Shown: positions 44,840-53,782 of the stretch, one piece after another | Position numbering within the stretch: position 1 is the first letter of the stretch | Layout: every line of letters begins with the position of its first letter | From: JANMZO01 sp963763135 | Lineage (GTDB): Bacteria; Actinomycetota; Acidimicrobiia; Acidimicrobiales; JANYDT01 | Reading direction: 5' to 3' | NCBI GenBank assembly: GCA_963763135.1 | Contig: CAVXNJ010000012.1 | Location: 1 to 64,000, forward strand | Length of the DNA stretch: 64,000 nucleotides | Notes under the pieces: model-generated | Databases searched by the model: none | Told to the model about the DNA's origin: nothing | What the model saw: only the letters and a program-made list of their open reading frames with translations | Made by a program: the position numbers and the translations under genes

Positions 44840-45763
44840 TTAGATGGTGTGTCCGGGGCGTCCGGGGCCCTCGATGTCGATACCACCCATGTCGGCGTTC
44901 AGGCGGGCACGCGCCATGAGGTCTGCGATCACCGGCGTGAGTGATTCGGGATCGAGCGTGTTTTCGCCGGCCGGGCCCTTGTGCCACGACTCGGCGATGG
45001 CGATCTCGTCGCCTGCGACCTGGAAGACGCGACCCGTGACGTTGCGTGACAGCGGGCTGGCCAACCAGGCACCGATGGGCGCGATCCAGTTCGGACCGCG
45101 GCGTTCGCGGAGTTCGTCGTTGACTTCACCCATCAGGTTCTCCGTGAGTCGGGTAAGTGCCCCCGGGGAAATGGCGTTGACGGTGATGCCGATGCGGTGC
45201 AGTTCCTGTGCGGCGATGATCGTGAAGGCGGCAATGCCCATTTTGGCGGCGCCGTAGTTGGTCTGGCCCGGGTTGCCGTAGATGCCGGAAACGGATGTGG
45301 TGTTGATGATGCGGGCGTCGACGTCTTTGCCCTGCTTCTTCTGCTCCCGCCAGTACGCGGCCGCATGGCGAGCCGGAGCGAAGGTTCCCTTGAGGTGAAC
45401 CTGGATCACCGCATCCCACTCCGCCTCGGTCATGTTGACGAGCATGCGGTCGCGGAGGATACCGGCGTTGTTGATGAGGACATGAAGGTCGCCGAAGGTG
45501 TCAACGGCCTGTTGAATCATGTGTTCGGCCCCACTCCAACTGCTCACGTCGTCGCCGTTGGCGATGGCCGCGCCCCCCATGGCCTCGATCTCGGCAACCA
45601 CCTGCTGCGCTGGAGTCAGGTCGGTGCCTGATCCGTCGGGAGCACCACCGAGGTCGTTTACGACGACCGACGCACCTTCTCGCGCCAGCAGCAGCGCATG
45701 CTCTCGGCCAATGCCTCGGCCGGCTCCGGTCACAATTGCGACACGTCCGTCACAGATTCCCAT
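44840..45763 (-). CDS. Short-chain dehydrogenase, (3R)-hydroxyacyl-CoA dehydrogenase-like
   Basis: 307 residues resembling the dehydrogenase domain of peroxisomal multifunctional enzyme type 2. Seen: VTGAGRGIGREHALLLAREG, VVVNDLGGAPDG (the NDLGG motif of this subfamily), LINNAGILRDRMLVNMTEAE, Ser in NTTSVSGIYGN and YGAAKMG. It probably oxidises 3-hydroxyacyl-CoA in fatty-acid or steroid side-chain breakdown. The ATG at 45763 has GAGGAAC upstream; the one at 45775 lacks it. Confidence 0.87.
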   Translation of the reverse strand: MGICDGRVAIVTGAGRGIGREHALLLAREGASVVVNDLGGAPDGSGTDLTPAQQVVAEIEAMGGAAIANGDDVSSWSGAEHMIQQAVDTFGDLHVLINNAGILRDRMLVNMTEAEWDAVIQVHLKGTFAPARHAAAYWREQKKQGKDVDARIINTTSVSGIYGNPGQTNYGAAKMGIAAFTIIAAQELHRIGITVNAISPGALTRLTENLMGEVNDELRERRGPNWIAPIGAWLASPLSRNVTGRVFQVAGDEIAIAESWHKGPAGENTLDPESLTPVIADLMARARLNADMGGIDIEGPGRPGHTI

Positions 45764-45919
45764 GATGTTCCTCAACGCTCTCTCTAGTGCTTCTCTGGCG
45801 GCCCCGGAACGGGGCGGGCACCGTCATCGTAACGAGGGGTCCCGTCCGAGTCGAAGTGACGTCGGAGTCGACTGACCGCTGGACTCGACGCATCCAGCCG
45901 GCTGGGCTAGACAGACCCC

Positions 45920-46678
45920 ATGAACGTTCAGGGTGTAGACGCGGTGGTGACCGGCGGCGCTTCCGGGCTCGGCGCCGCAACCAGTCGGGCCCTGGCGAAC
46001 GCCGGGGCCCGGGTAACCGTGCTCGACCGTAACGGCGAACTCGGCGCCGCCATAGCCAAGGAGATCAACGGCACGTTCTTCGAAGTCGACGTGGCCGACG
46101 GTCCGAGTGTCGAAGCGGCCTTCGCTGATCTTCACGATCTTCGGGTGCTGGTGTGCTGTGCCGGCATCGGCGGTGGACGCGGGATCGTGCGGCGCAGCGG
46201 CCCTCACGACCTGGAATCGTTCGAGAACATCGTGCGAGTCAATCTGGTCGGCACGTTCAACTGCATCCGGTTGGCGGCCTGGAAGATGCACACGCTCGAA
46301 CCCACCGCCAAAGACGAGCGCGGCGTGATCATCACGACCTCTTCGGTCGCGGCATACGACGGCGTCGACGGAGGCTCGGCCTATTCGGCGTCGAAGGGTG
46401 GCGTCGCTTCCATGACGCTTCCGCTGGCGCGTGACCTGGGTCGCTACGGTGTTCGGGTTGTGTCGATTGCGCCCGGTCCGTTCGGTACGCCGCTCACGGA
46501 GAACATGCCGAACGGCTACAACGAGAAGTTGATTTCCGAGTCGCCGTTTCCGCATCGGATGGGCCGCCCCGAGGAGTACGCATCACTCGCCATGCATCTC
46601 GTAGACAACGCCATGATGAACGGTGAAATCGTGCGCATTGATGGTGCGGTGCGCATGGCCCCGAGTTCGTTCCGGTAA
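45920..46678 (+). CDS. Short-chain dehydrogenase, 3-hydroxyacyl-CoA dehydrogenase type-2-like
   Basis: 252 residues with VTGGASGLGAATSRALANAG, CAGIGGGRGI, Ser in ITTSSVAAYDGVDGG and YSASKGGVASMTLPLARDLG. This pattern (insert before YSASKGG, ending FGTPLTENMP) is that of the HSD17B10-like dehydrogenases acting on 2-methyl-3-hydroxyacyl-CoA or steroids. It is followed by a P450 20 bp later on the same strand, perhaps one transcript. Confidence 0.87.
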   Translation: MNVQGVDAVVTGGASGLGAATSRALANAGARVTVLDRNGELGAAIAKEINGTFFEVDVADGPSVEAAFADLHDLRVLVCCAGIGGGRGIVRRSGPHDLESFENIVRVNLVGTFNCIRLAAWKMHTLEPTAKDERGVIITTSSVAAYDGVDGGSAYSASKGGVASMTLPLARDLGRYGVRVVSIAPGPFGTPLTENMPNGYNEKLISESPFPHRMGRPEEYASLAMHLVDNAMMNGEIVRIDGAVRMAPSSFR

Positions 46679-46698
46679 CCCACCGCCAGGTATCTGAG

Positions 46699-47898
46699 AT
46701 GGCTGACATCGACCTCATCTGTGCGGAAGCGATACGTGATCCGCACACATATTTTCGCCGAATTCGCTCCGAGGGCCCCGTGCAGTGGAGCGACCGGCAC
46801 CGGGCTTGGGTCGTGCTTGGCCATCCGGAGTTGGAGGAAGCGTTCCGCGATCCCAACCTCACGACGGAGCGCATGGAGTCCTTCAGCGCTCGATTGAGTG
46901 ATTCCCGACGCGACGCGCTGGCCCGAGCGATTGAGCTACTCGACGGCTGGATGCTCTTCCACGAACCACCCACGCATACTCGCCTTCGCGCACCGTTCGG
47001 TCGGGCCTTCACCCCGAAGACCGTGAAAGCGCTGGAAGCCGACGTCGTCGCGATCACTGAGCAGCTGCTCGACGACATTCCAGCCAACGGTTCATTCGAT
47101 CTCGTGTCGTCATTCGCCCACAAGCTGCCAGCGGCAGTGATCGCCAGGTTGTTCGGCGTTCCCGATGAACTCGGCGACTGGCTGCGCGAGTGGTCGGCCC
47201 GCTTCGGCGTGGTCGTGTTCGGCGCTACCCGCCGCCCCGATTACGAAGACGTCGCCCGCGCCGCAGGTACCGAGTTCCAGGAGAACATGCGCGCGATCCT
47301 CGACGCCCGGCGCGACAACCCCCGCAACGATCTCGCCAGCATGTTGGTGTCGATGGAGAATGAGCCCGACGGACTAACGACCATGGAGATCATCGGCGCG
47401 TGCTCGCTTCTCCTGTTCGCCGGGCATGACACCACATCGAGTTTCATCGGATCCGCGACCCTCGCTCTGCTGAACGACCCAAGCGCCGCGGATGCTCTGC
47501 GCGCAGATGATTGCCCGATTGACACTGCGATCGAGGAGCTCCTTCGGTTCGAGACCTCGGCCAAGGCGATGATGCGCCAGGTCAAGGTCGACCACGAGTT
47601 CGGTGGCCAGTCGGTGAAGACCGGGGAGGCCGTGTTCCTCACGATCATGGCTGCGAACCGCGACCCTCGGGTGTTTGACCATCCCGACGAGCTCGTCCTG
47701 AACCGCAACCCGAACCCGCATCTGGCCTTCGGCTTCGGTCACCATTTCTGTCTGGGGTCGTCGCTGGCCCGGCTCGAATCCCGCATCGCCCTTCCTGCGC
47801 TGTTGAAGCGCTTTCCCGACCTTCGAGCCGACGGTACCGTCACCTGGAAGCCCAACATCTCCGATCGTTCAGCGTCTTACATTCCTCTGCACACTTAG
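46699..47898 (+). CDS. Cytochrome P450
   Basis: 399 residues, soluble bacterial class I P450. I-helix AGHDTTSS (241-248), ExxR pair in EELLRFE (E280, R283), and the haem loop FGFGHHFCLG (344-353) with Cys351 as iron ligand. An FMLFHEPPTHTRLRAPFGRA-like segment (85-104) is typical of actinobacterial sterol/fatty-acid or alicyclic P450s. No ferredoxin gene is adjacent. Start ATG at 46699. Confidence 0.93.
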   Translation: MADIDLICAEAIRDPHTYFRRIRSEGPVQWSDRHRAWVVLGHPELEEAFRDPNLTTERMESFSARLSDSRRDALARAIELLDGWMLFHEPPTHTRLRAPFGRAFTPKTVKALEADVVAITEQLLDDIPANGSFDLVSSFAHKLPAAVIARLFGVPDELGDWLREWSARFGVVVFGATRRPDYEDVARAAGTEFQENMRAILDARRDNPRNDLASMLVSMENEPDGLTTMEIIGACSLLLFAGHDTTSSFIGSATLALLNDPSAADALRADDCPIDTAIEELLRFETSAKAMMRQVKVDHEFGGQSVKTGEAVFLTIMAANRDPRVFDHPDELVLNRNPNPHLAFGFGHHFCLGSSLARLESRIALPALLKRFPDLRADGTVTWKPNISDRSASYIPLHT

Positions 47899-47937
47899 TA
47901 CATTTCGCGCCCGACCTACGGAAGCTGAGCACCTCAC

Positions 47938-49047
47938 TTGAATGAACCATCGATCCTGTTCCTCACCGACGGGGGTCAGGACGCGCAGGTACCGGCCGAC
48001 CTCATCGTCAACTTCATCGGATCGGCAACGAAGTCCCTCGATGTCGCCATCTACGACGCACACTTCGACGCACCTCGCGCTGATCTCGCGGACCCCGGGA
48101 ACCGGATACTCACCGCACTCAACGACGCCGAGAAGCGCGGGGTCGTCGTCCGGGCGGTGTTCAACGACGACGACGGTCCGCGCGGCCCGTATCCCAATGC
48201 CCTGTCACCCACCGGCCCGAACTTTCTCGCCCGCCTCAGCCGAGCCGTTCCCACCAAGGGCGTCGACGGCCGGTTCGATCTGATGCACCACAAGTACCTT
48301 GTGCGGGATCTTTCGGTTCGGGCCAACGCTGCGGTGCTCACCGGTTCGACGAACTGGACGAACGACTCGTTCACCCGCATGGAGAATGCGATCGTGACGA
48401 TTCCCGATGCCGGGCTCGCGGCGGCGTATACACGCGACTTCGAGCAGCTGTGGAGCCGACGCGAGGTCGAAGGAAGCGGGCGCTTCGACGATGACTGGTC
48501 GACGATCTCCTACCGGAACGAACCGTTCAAGGTTCGGGCGATCTTTTCTCCGGGTCGCGGCCGCACCATGAGCCAGCAGATCGCGACGCGAATCGGCGAG
48601 GCCAAGGTGCGGGTGCGCGTGTGTTCACCCGTCATCACCTCAACGCCGATTCTCGGCACGATCGCGGAAGTTGTAAGCGACCGTAGGGTTCCGGTCTCGG
48701 TCGTCACCGATGGGACGCAGATGCTCCAGGTTGTCGACCAGTGGAAGTCCGACGGGCGCGGCGCGTGGAAGATCCCGCTCTACCGCCTCATGAGGTCAAC
48801 CGGGGTCCTCGCCGAGAAACGATCGACCCCGTACGCCCCCGAAACCCTTCACGATTTCATGCACGCCAAGATGGTCGTGGCCGACAACTGGGTGTTCACC
48901 GGCTCCTTCAATGCATCCCACTCCGGCGAGTTGAACGCCGAGAACATCGTCGAGATCGAATCTGCTGCGTTCGCCGATGAATGCTCGGCCTTCATCGATC
49001 GCGTGCACGCCCGCTACAAGGTTCCGCCGCGGGCCGCTCGGCGCTAA
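47938..49047 (+). CDS. Phospholipase D-like protein
   Basis: 369 residues with two HKD half-sites: LMHHKYLVRD followed by GSTNWTNDS (about 117-145), and FMHAKMVVADNWVFTGSFNA (about 308-327). No signal peptide. Such PLD-fold proteins include endonucleases and phosphodiesterases; which this is cannot be told. The TTG at 47938 is the start; an ATG four bases later is out of frame. A hairpin follows the stop. Confidence 0.8.
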   Translation: MNEPSILFLTDGGQDAQVPADLIVNFIGSATKSLDVAIYDAHFDAPRADLADPGNRILTALNDAEKRGVVVRAVFNDDDGPRGPYPNALSPTGPNFLARLSRAVPTKGVDGRFDLMHHKYLVRDLSVRANAAVLTGSTNWTNDSFTRMENAIVTIPDAGLAAAYTRDFEQLWSRREVEGSGRFDDDWSTISYRNEPFKVRAIFSPGRGRTMSQQIATRIGEAKVRVRVCSPVITSTPILGTIAEVVSDRRVPVSVVTDGTQMLQVVDQWKSDGRGAWKIPLYRLMRSTGVLAEKRSTPYAPETLHDFMHAKMVVADNWVFTGSFNASHSGELNAENIVEIESAAFADECSAFIDRVHARYKVPPRAARR

Positions 49048-49062
49048 CAGTGGAACAGTTTG

Positions 49063-49109
49063 GTATGCGTGCGATGCCTTAGCTCCGGCCTAAGACATCG
49101 CACACATAC
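49063..49109. repeat. Hairpin related to family A, after the PLD-like gene
   Basis: Arms GTATGCGTGCGATG and CATCGCACACATAC (13 of 14 pair) with inner CTTAG and CTAAG. It shares the TGTGCG arm and the TTAG/CTAA core of the array hairpins. It sits 16 bp after the stop codon, consistent with a terminator. Confidence 0.7.
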
Positions 49110-49226
49110 GGTGAAGAACCCGAGGTGGCCGTCCGCCGCCTAACCCGGACGACGCATGGGCTGCGAACCGGTAACCTACGTTTTCCGCTTCACCCACCGC
49201 TTCACGCCAGACCGCAAGGACCCACC

Positions 49227-49463
49227 ATGACCGTTGCTGCGTACATCCTGATCCAGACCGATGTTGGCAAGTCCCCTTCCGTGGTGAAGGCCATCGCCGC
49301 GATCTCCGGTGTCACAGCCGCCGAAGAGGTAATGGGTTCCTACGACGTGATCGTGAAAGCCGAAGCCGACACGCTCGACGACCTCACCAAGGGCATCGTC
49401 GGCAAGGTCCAGCTGGTCGACGGCATAACCCGCACGCTCACCTGCCCGGTCATCCACTTCTAA
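49227..49463 (+). CDS. Stand-alone AsnC/Lrp ligand-binding (RAM) domain protein
   Basis: 78 residues: MTVAAYILIQTDVGKSPSVV, GVTAAEEVMGSYDVIVKAEA and VDGITRTLTCPVIHF, the complete alpha-beta RAM sensing fold of Lrp/AsnC regulators without any DNA-binding domain. Such proteins form rings that bind amino acids. The ATG at 49227 follows AAGGA. The stop overlaps the 3' end of the next gene on the other strand by four bases. Confidence 0.88.
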   Translation: MTVAAYILIQTDVGKSPSVVKAIAAISGVTAAEEVMGSYDVIVKAEADTLDDLTKGIVGKVQLVDGITRTLTCPVIHF

Positions 49464-50377
49464 AAGGCCGGTTCGCCGTCGCCGACCTGATCCGTCGAGT
49501 CGCCCTCGTCTGACTCGTTGAGGCTGGCGGGGCGGTTGGCGCTCATCCAGTTGACGGCGAAGTCGACCATCTCAGTCATGCGGCACCACCGCGCGGTACC
49601 TGCCCCGACCCGGCCGGTATGTTCTCGGCCGGTTGCGGCGAACGCGTCGCCGAGCACTTCGAAGTCGGTCTCGTCGGCCACGTCGTTCGTGAAGTCCACC
49701 CAACGTCGCTCGCCGTTTACGAGGACCGCCGAGCCGTCGGACACCGGCTCGGGCTTCCCAGGCCACTGCGCCCTGACCTCGGCGAAATGCAGCGACGTGT
49801 CGTTGCCGTGCGTAACGCCGAGTAACAGGATGATCGCATCGGCTTCGTAGAGCCGCCCGAGCGGGGAGGTTTCACCGAACTGCGGCGAGAGTTCGTGGGG
49901 CTCGAGGATGTGCGTGGCCAATGGGCCGCGAGCCACGAAGGACACGGTGGGATGGGCGCTTCGTAACGTGCCGGGCAGCGTGCGGAACGCTTCCACGATC
50001 TGACCCATGCCCCGGGTCGGCACCCTGGCCGGGTCAAATGCAGGCATCTCGGCCCGGATGATGTCGACCCAGTGCGGCGGGACCGGCGGGTTCCCCCAGT
50101 TGATCGGATCGGTGTAGTGACCCGACTGTGCCGGCATCACGATCGTGGCGCCCGGACCCAGGGCTTCGATCAACGCGTCGACGACGGTGACCGGTCCACC
50201 GGCCACCCAACCGAGCGACGACGCCGACGAGTGGACGATGACCGTGGGGTTCGCGGGAATGTTAAGCGCGCGTAGATCCTTCACCAACGAGCTGAAGGTG
50301 ACCGGGCCTCCGAGTGCCTGCTCGGCTTTGGCGATGGCTCGGGCTTCGCCGCTGATCGGCTGCAGGTTGTCGGTCAT
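49460..50377 (-). CDS. AAC(3)-family N-acetyltransferase
   Basis: 305 residues of the aminoglycoside 3-N-acetyltransferase fold: VIVHSSASSLGWVAGGPVTV, IVMPAQSGHYTDPINWGNPP, PTRGMGQIVEAFRTLPGTLR, SAHPTVSFVARG, then LGRLYEADAIILLLGVTHGN. Conserved His in SAHP and VTHGN are present. Chromosomal relatives often act on other amines (FrbF/BacA-like), so resistance cannot be assumed. Confidence 0.85.
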   Translation of the reverse strand: MTDNLQPISGEARAIAKAEQALGGPVTFSSLVKDLRALNIPANPTVIVHSSASSLGWVAGGPVTVVDALIEALGPGATIVMPAQSGHYTDPINWGNPPVPPHWVDIIRAEMPAFDPARVPTRGMGQIVEAFRTLPGTLRSAHPTVSFVARGPLATHILEPHELSPQFGETSPLGRLYEADAIILLLGVTHGNDTSLHFAEVRAQWPGKPEPVSDGSAVLVNGERRWVDFTNDVADETDFEVLGDAFAATGREHTGRVGAGTARWCRMTEMVDFAVNWMSANRPASLNESDEGDSTDQVGDGEPAF

Positions 50378-50426
50378 GCTTGCGAGCCTACCGATGCCCT
50401 GGCCATCGACCGCCGGCCAAATCCAC

Positions 50427-51773
50427 TCAGTCGATGATCAACGCGACGTCGTCGCTCATCGGACAGCCGGAGTCGGCACTTCGCGCCAGTGCACTCGCCA
50501 CACGCCAGTCGGCATCCGCCGGGAGCAGAACCGACGCGCACCGCACCCGGTCGAAGCTGACGTCGTCGACGTTCACCGGAAGACATCCATCGGCCCGGAA
50601 CTTCTTCGCCGCGTTGATCAACTGCGCACGAACCGCAATCACCATCGCATCGGTCGAACCGAGGTTCTCCTGCGTGCGGTCGTAGAGGGGCTCACCGGTG
50701 GCGGGATCGCACATGAGTTCCGTCATCGCTCGGTCCGGCAGGTTGTGCACAAACGGGATGCCGCAGTGCATGATCGTCTTTTCGACCTCAAGATCGCGCC
50801 AGTAGTCGTTGCGCTTGTTGGCCACGCTCATGAAGTACGACCGCGGATCGTTGGTCCGCGGAAGGTAGCCACCCACGGGTCCGAAGGGGTCGTCGAAGTT
50901 GGGTTCGGACACGACCGCCCGATCAACGAGGCCGGACTGCGTGATGAGCATGGTGTGGTGGTCGTCGACCGGCACGAACGCCCGAAGGCTCACGTTCGCC
51001 CCGACGCTGATCATCGTGTGGAACGGAAAGATGAACTGGTTGATCCGGTGCCACGCCCGGCCGTCCGTCCACGCCCGTTTGCTTGAGTAGTACGCGCCAT
51101 ATTCCGTGCGCTCGACGTCGAACTCGGGGGTCTCGGCATCGGGACTCCAGAAACCCCGGATGCCGAGCGGCGGTGTGGGCGAGTCGGCCTCGAGTCGGCG
51201 GTGAAGCCAGTTGAGGTGGATCGAGTCGAGATCGCCCTCCATGTTCTGCACCCAGTTTGCCTCCTCCATCATGATCGCCGGTGGCTGCACGTGGTCGTCG
51301 GGAAGGGTGTTGATCTCGAACAACGGAAACGGCGGAGGCGTCTCCCGCGGGCCCATGTAGACCCAGATCATGTGGCTCGTCTCGTGGCACGGATACGAAC
51401 GGACCTTCACCTTGTTGAGGAAGTGCTGCTGCGCCCGGCTCCCCTCCTTCTCGGTGGGGATTTCCATTGCGGTACCTTCAGTGTCGAATTTCCAGCCGTG
51501 GTACTGACACCGGATCCCGCAACCTTCAACGCGCCCGAAGTAGAGGCTCGCGCCACGGTGGGGGCACGCTTCGTCGACGGCGCCCATCTTTCCGTTGCTG
51601 TCGCGAAACATCACGAAGCTCTCACCGAGGAGCATCATCCGCTTGGCCGGGCCGTCGGGCACAGGAAACTCCGATGACGGCAGGCACGGTATCCAGTACT
51701 GCCGCATCAGTTCGCCCATCGGCGTGCCGGGTCCGACGCGGCAGAGAAGTTCGTTGTCTTCACGGGTGAGCAT
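50427..51773 (-). CDS. Rieske non-haem iron oxygenase, phthalate-dioxygenase-like
   Basis: 448 residues from the ATG at 51773. Rieske cluster ligands C70-x-H72 (CPHRGASLYFGR) and C89-x-x-H92 (CQYHGWKFD). The mononuclear iron site is GDLDSIHLNWLHRRLE (Asp/His/His). The N-terminus TREDNELLCRVGPGTPMGEL is the hallmark of the phthalate 4,5-dioxygenase-type oxygenases (group I) that demethylate or hydroxylate aromatics. No reductase is adjacent. Confidence 0.9.
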   Translation of the reverse strand: MLTREDNELLCRVGPGTPMGELMRQYWIPCLPSSEFPVPDGPAKRMMLLGESFVMFRDSNGKMGAVDEACPHRGASLYFGRVEGCGIRCQYHGWKFDTEGTAMEIPTEKEGSRAQQHFLNKVKVRSYPCHETSHMIWVYMGPRETPPPFPLFEINTLPDDHVQPPAIMMEEANWVQNMEGDLDSIHLNWLHRRLEADSPTPPLGIRGFWSPDAETPEFDVERTEYGAYYSSKRAWTDGRAWHRINQFIFPFHTMISVGANVSLRAFVPVDDHHTMLITQSGLVDRAVVSEPNFDDPFGPVGGYLPRTNDPRSYFMSVANKRNDYWRDLEVEKTIMHCGIPFVHNLPDRAMTELMCDPATGEPLYDRTQENLGSTDAMVIAVRAQLINAAKKFRADGCLPVNVDDVSFDRVRCASVLLPADADWRVASALARSADSGCPMSDDVALIID

Positions 51774-51877
51774 GGGCCCATCATGGCGCGATATGTGCCC
51801 GTCGTCACTTTTCGTCGATGCGACCGGACCGGCACCTGGCTCGTGCGTAGCGCTCCAGGTGTAAGTAGGTTTCAGGA

Positions 51878-52858
51878 ATGCCGAGTTCAAAACCCGAAGA
51901 GTCGAGGGACGGGGTCAAGCTCACCAACCTCGACGACCAACTCTTCGATGGCGCCGAAGCGACCAAACGCGATCTCGTGGACTACCTCGACGGTGTGGCC
52001 GACCGCATTCTTCCTGAGTTGTCCGACCGTCCACTTTCCGTCATACGCGTACATCGCGGCCAGGAAGCGTTCATGCAGAAGAACGTCCCCAAGTACACGC
52101 CGGAGTGGGTGCGCACCGTACAGATCTGGGCCGAGGCCTCGAAGCGCGAGGTTTCGTACGCACTCTGCAATGACCGCCGCACGCTCCTGTGGTTCGCGAA
52201 CCAGCGCGCCATCGAGTACCACCCGGCCCTCGCGCGCATCGACCACCCCGACCGGATCACGCATCTCGTGCTTGACCTCGACCCACCCGAGGGCGCGGCG
52301 TTCTCGGCTGTGGTGAAGGTTGCACTTCTCGTCCGGGACGCGCTCACCGAACTTGCACTCGCCGGCGCAGTCAAGACGAGCGGCGCGAAGGGAATCCACA
52401 TCTTCGTACCGATCGACTCGGCCGTGGAACCCGACGACGCTGCGGCTGCGGTGCGTGCCATTGCGGCGCGGGTTGAACAGCTCGACCCGGCCATCGCCAC
52501 CACCGCCTTCATCAAGGACGAACGGCACGGCAAGGTGTTCGTCGACTCCACCCGGGTGGGCGGGGCGACCGTGATCTCGGCGTTCAGCCCGCGTATGCGA
52601 CCCGGCGTTCCGGTGTCGTTTCCGGTGAGCTGGAGCGATCTCGATCGCATCGCCCCGTCCGACTTCACGATCCACAATGCACTCGACCAACTCGGCGGTA
52701 CGAACCCGTGGGCCGAGCAGATGGTCGCCCCTCAGGCACTGTCACCCGGTCTCATTGCCGAAGGACACGCGATTCCGGTAGCGCGGGTACGTGCGATGCA
52801 CGAGGGCAAACGACGGGCCCGAGCAAAAGGCGAGAAGGCTACAACTCCGGAGGCTTGA
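51878..52858 (+). CDS. Stand-alone LigD-type DNA polymerase/primase
   Basis: 326 residues of the archaeo-eukaryotic-primase-like polymerase domain of LigD. Catalytic Asp pair in VLDLDPPEG (D133, D135), then KTSGAKGIHIFVPI (nucleotide binding, 166-179), and the third acidic residue near WSDLDRIAPSDF. No ligase or phosphoesterase domain is fused and no ku gene is in the window. Likely in NHEJ-like repair or gap filling with ribonucleotides. Its last 20 bp overlap the convergent kinase gene. Confidence 0.85.
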   Translation: MPSSKPEESRDGVKLTNLDDQLFDGAEATKRDLVDYLDGVADRILPELSDRPLSVIRVHRGQEAFMQKNVPKYTPEWVRTVQIWAEASKREVSYALCNDRRTLLWFANQRAIEYHPALARIDHPDRITHLVLDLDPPEGAAFSAVVKVALLVRDALTELALAGAVKTSGAKGIHIFVPIDSAVEPDDAAAAVRAIAARVEQLDPAIATTAFIKDERHGKVFVDSTRVGGATVISAFSPRMRPGVPVSFPVSWSDLDRIAPSDFTIHNALDQLGGTNPWAEQMVAPQALSPGLIAEGHAIPVARVRAMHEGKRRARAKGEKATTPEA

Positions 52859-53759
52859 GCGCCTGGAGCTTGACGATGCGGTTGCACCATTCCTTCTCGG
52901 CCGGCGAGCCGACCTCGGTGCACGACAGGATCCAGGCCATATGCGCGCGTAATACCGTGAGCACGTTCGCGGGAGTCCAGCCGATCCCCCGCATCGCCCA
53001 GTCGCCGTACGTTTCGACGAACGAGTCCCAGGTCTCCTTCGGCGCCTGCCGGAATTGCAGCGTCCACCACAGCCATGCCGGGTCGGTGAGCGCGTTACCC
53101 CACCCGCTCCACTCCCAGTCGAGCAGCGCGTCGATCCGCAACGGATCGCCGACCTCATCGGCCTTCGCCCAGATGGTGTTGTGGAATCCGAAGTCGCCGT
53201 GGACGAGCGCGACACCTCGTCGAAGCAGCGGGTCGGTGAGGGCCAGGTTCGACTCGATGACCTCGGGCGCCAAGTGCGTGCGTTGGGTCAGGGTCTCATG
53301 ACGGGCGGCCAGGCGCTCGCCGCAGTCGAGGTCGGGATCGTTGATTGGCTGCGGCGTGGCCTGGTGAACGGCCTGGAGTAGACGGGCCAGCACCCGAGCC
53401 CGGCCGGCCAGGTCGACGACATCGCGGGTCTGCACCACGTTGAGGCCGAGATCGCCGGGGACCATGTCAGTGACGGTGATAGTCCAGTCGGATGTATTGA
53501 TATGCGCGCGTACATTCACGATGGGGACGGCGCTGTCGCTCAACCGCGCAAGCATCCGGACTTCGCGCCGAAGGTCCGCGCGCTTAACGTCGCGTGAAGC
53601 AATCTTGACTACGACGGTTTCGCCGCTTGGCAGGTCCGCGTAGAACGTGAGGTTGGAGAAGCCGCCGATCGTCGGGCGGATCTGCACCAGCTCCCCCACT
53701 GTGGGATCGGCCAACAGCGCGGCCTCCACCGCCGCGGGAACGAGCACTCCGGGGGTCAT
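52839..53759 (-). CDS. Aminoglycoside phosphotransferase (APH)-like kinase
   Basis: 306 residues from the ATG at 53759; an open frame much farther upstream belongs to the shadow of ddl. Kinase-like fold: IGGFSNLTFYADLPSGETVV, VVKIASRD, then ALVHGDFGFHNTIWA (Brenner motif, catalytic Asp) and LLDWEWSGWGNALTDPAWLW (Mg-binding Asp). The family includes choline, acyl-CoA-synthesis and drug kinases; the substrate is unknown. The stop is 23 bp before ddl on the opposite order, same strand. Confidence 0.82.
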   Translation of the reverse strand: MTPGVLVPAAVEAALLADPTVGELVQIRPTIGGFSNLTFYADLPSGETVVVKIASRDVKRADLRREVRMLARLSDSAVPIVNVRAHINTSDWTITVTDMVPGDLGLNVVQTRDVVDLAGRARVLARLLQAVHQATPQPINDPDLDCGERLAARHETLTQRTHLAPEVIESNLALTDPLLRRGVALVHGDFGFHNTIWAKADEVGDPLRIDALLDWEWSGWGNALTDPAWLWWTLQFRQAPKETWDSFVETYGDWAMRGIGWTPANVLTVLRAHMAWILSCTEVGSPAEKEWCNRIVKLQALKPPEL

Positions 53760-53782
53760 GCGGTCGGCATCTCGCTGGGGCT

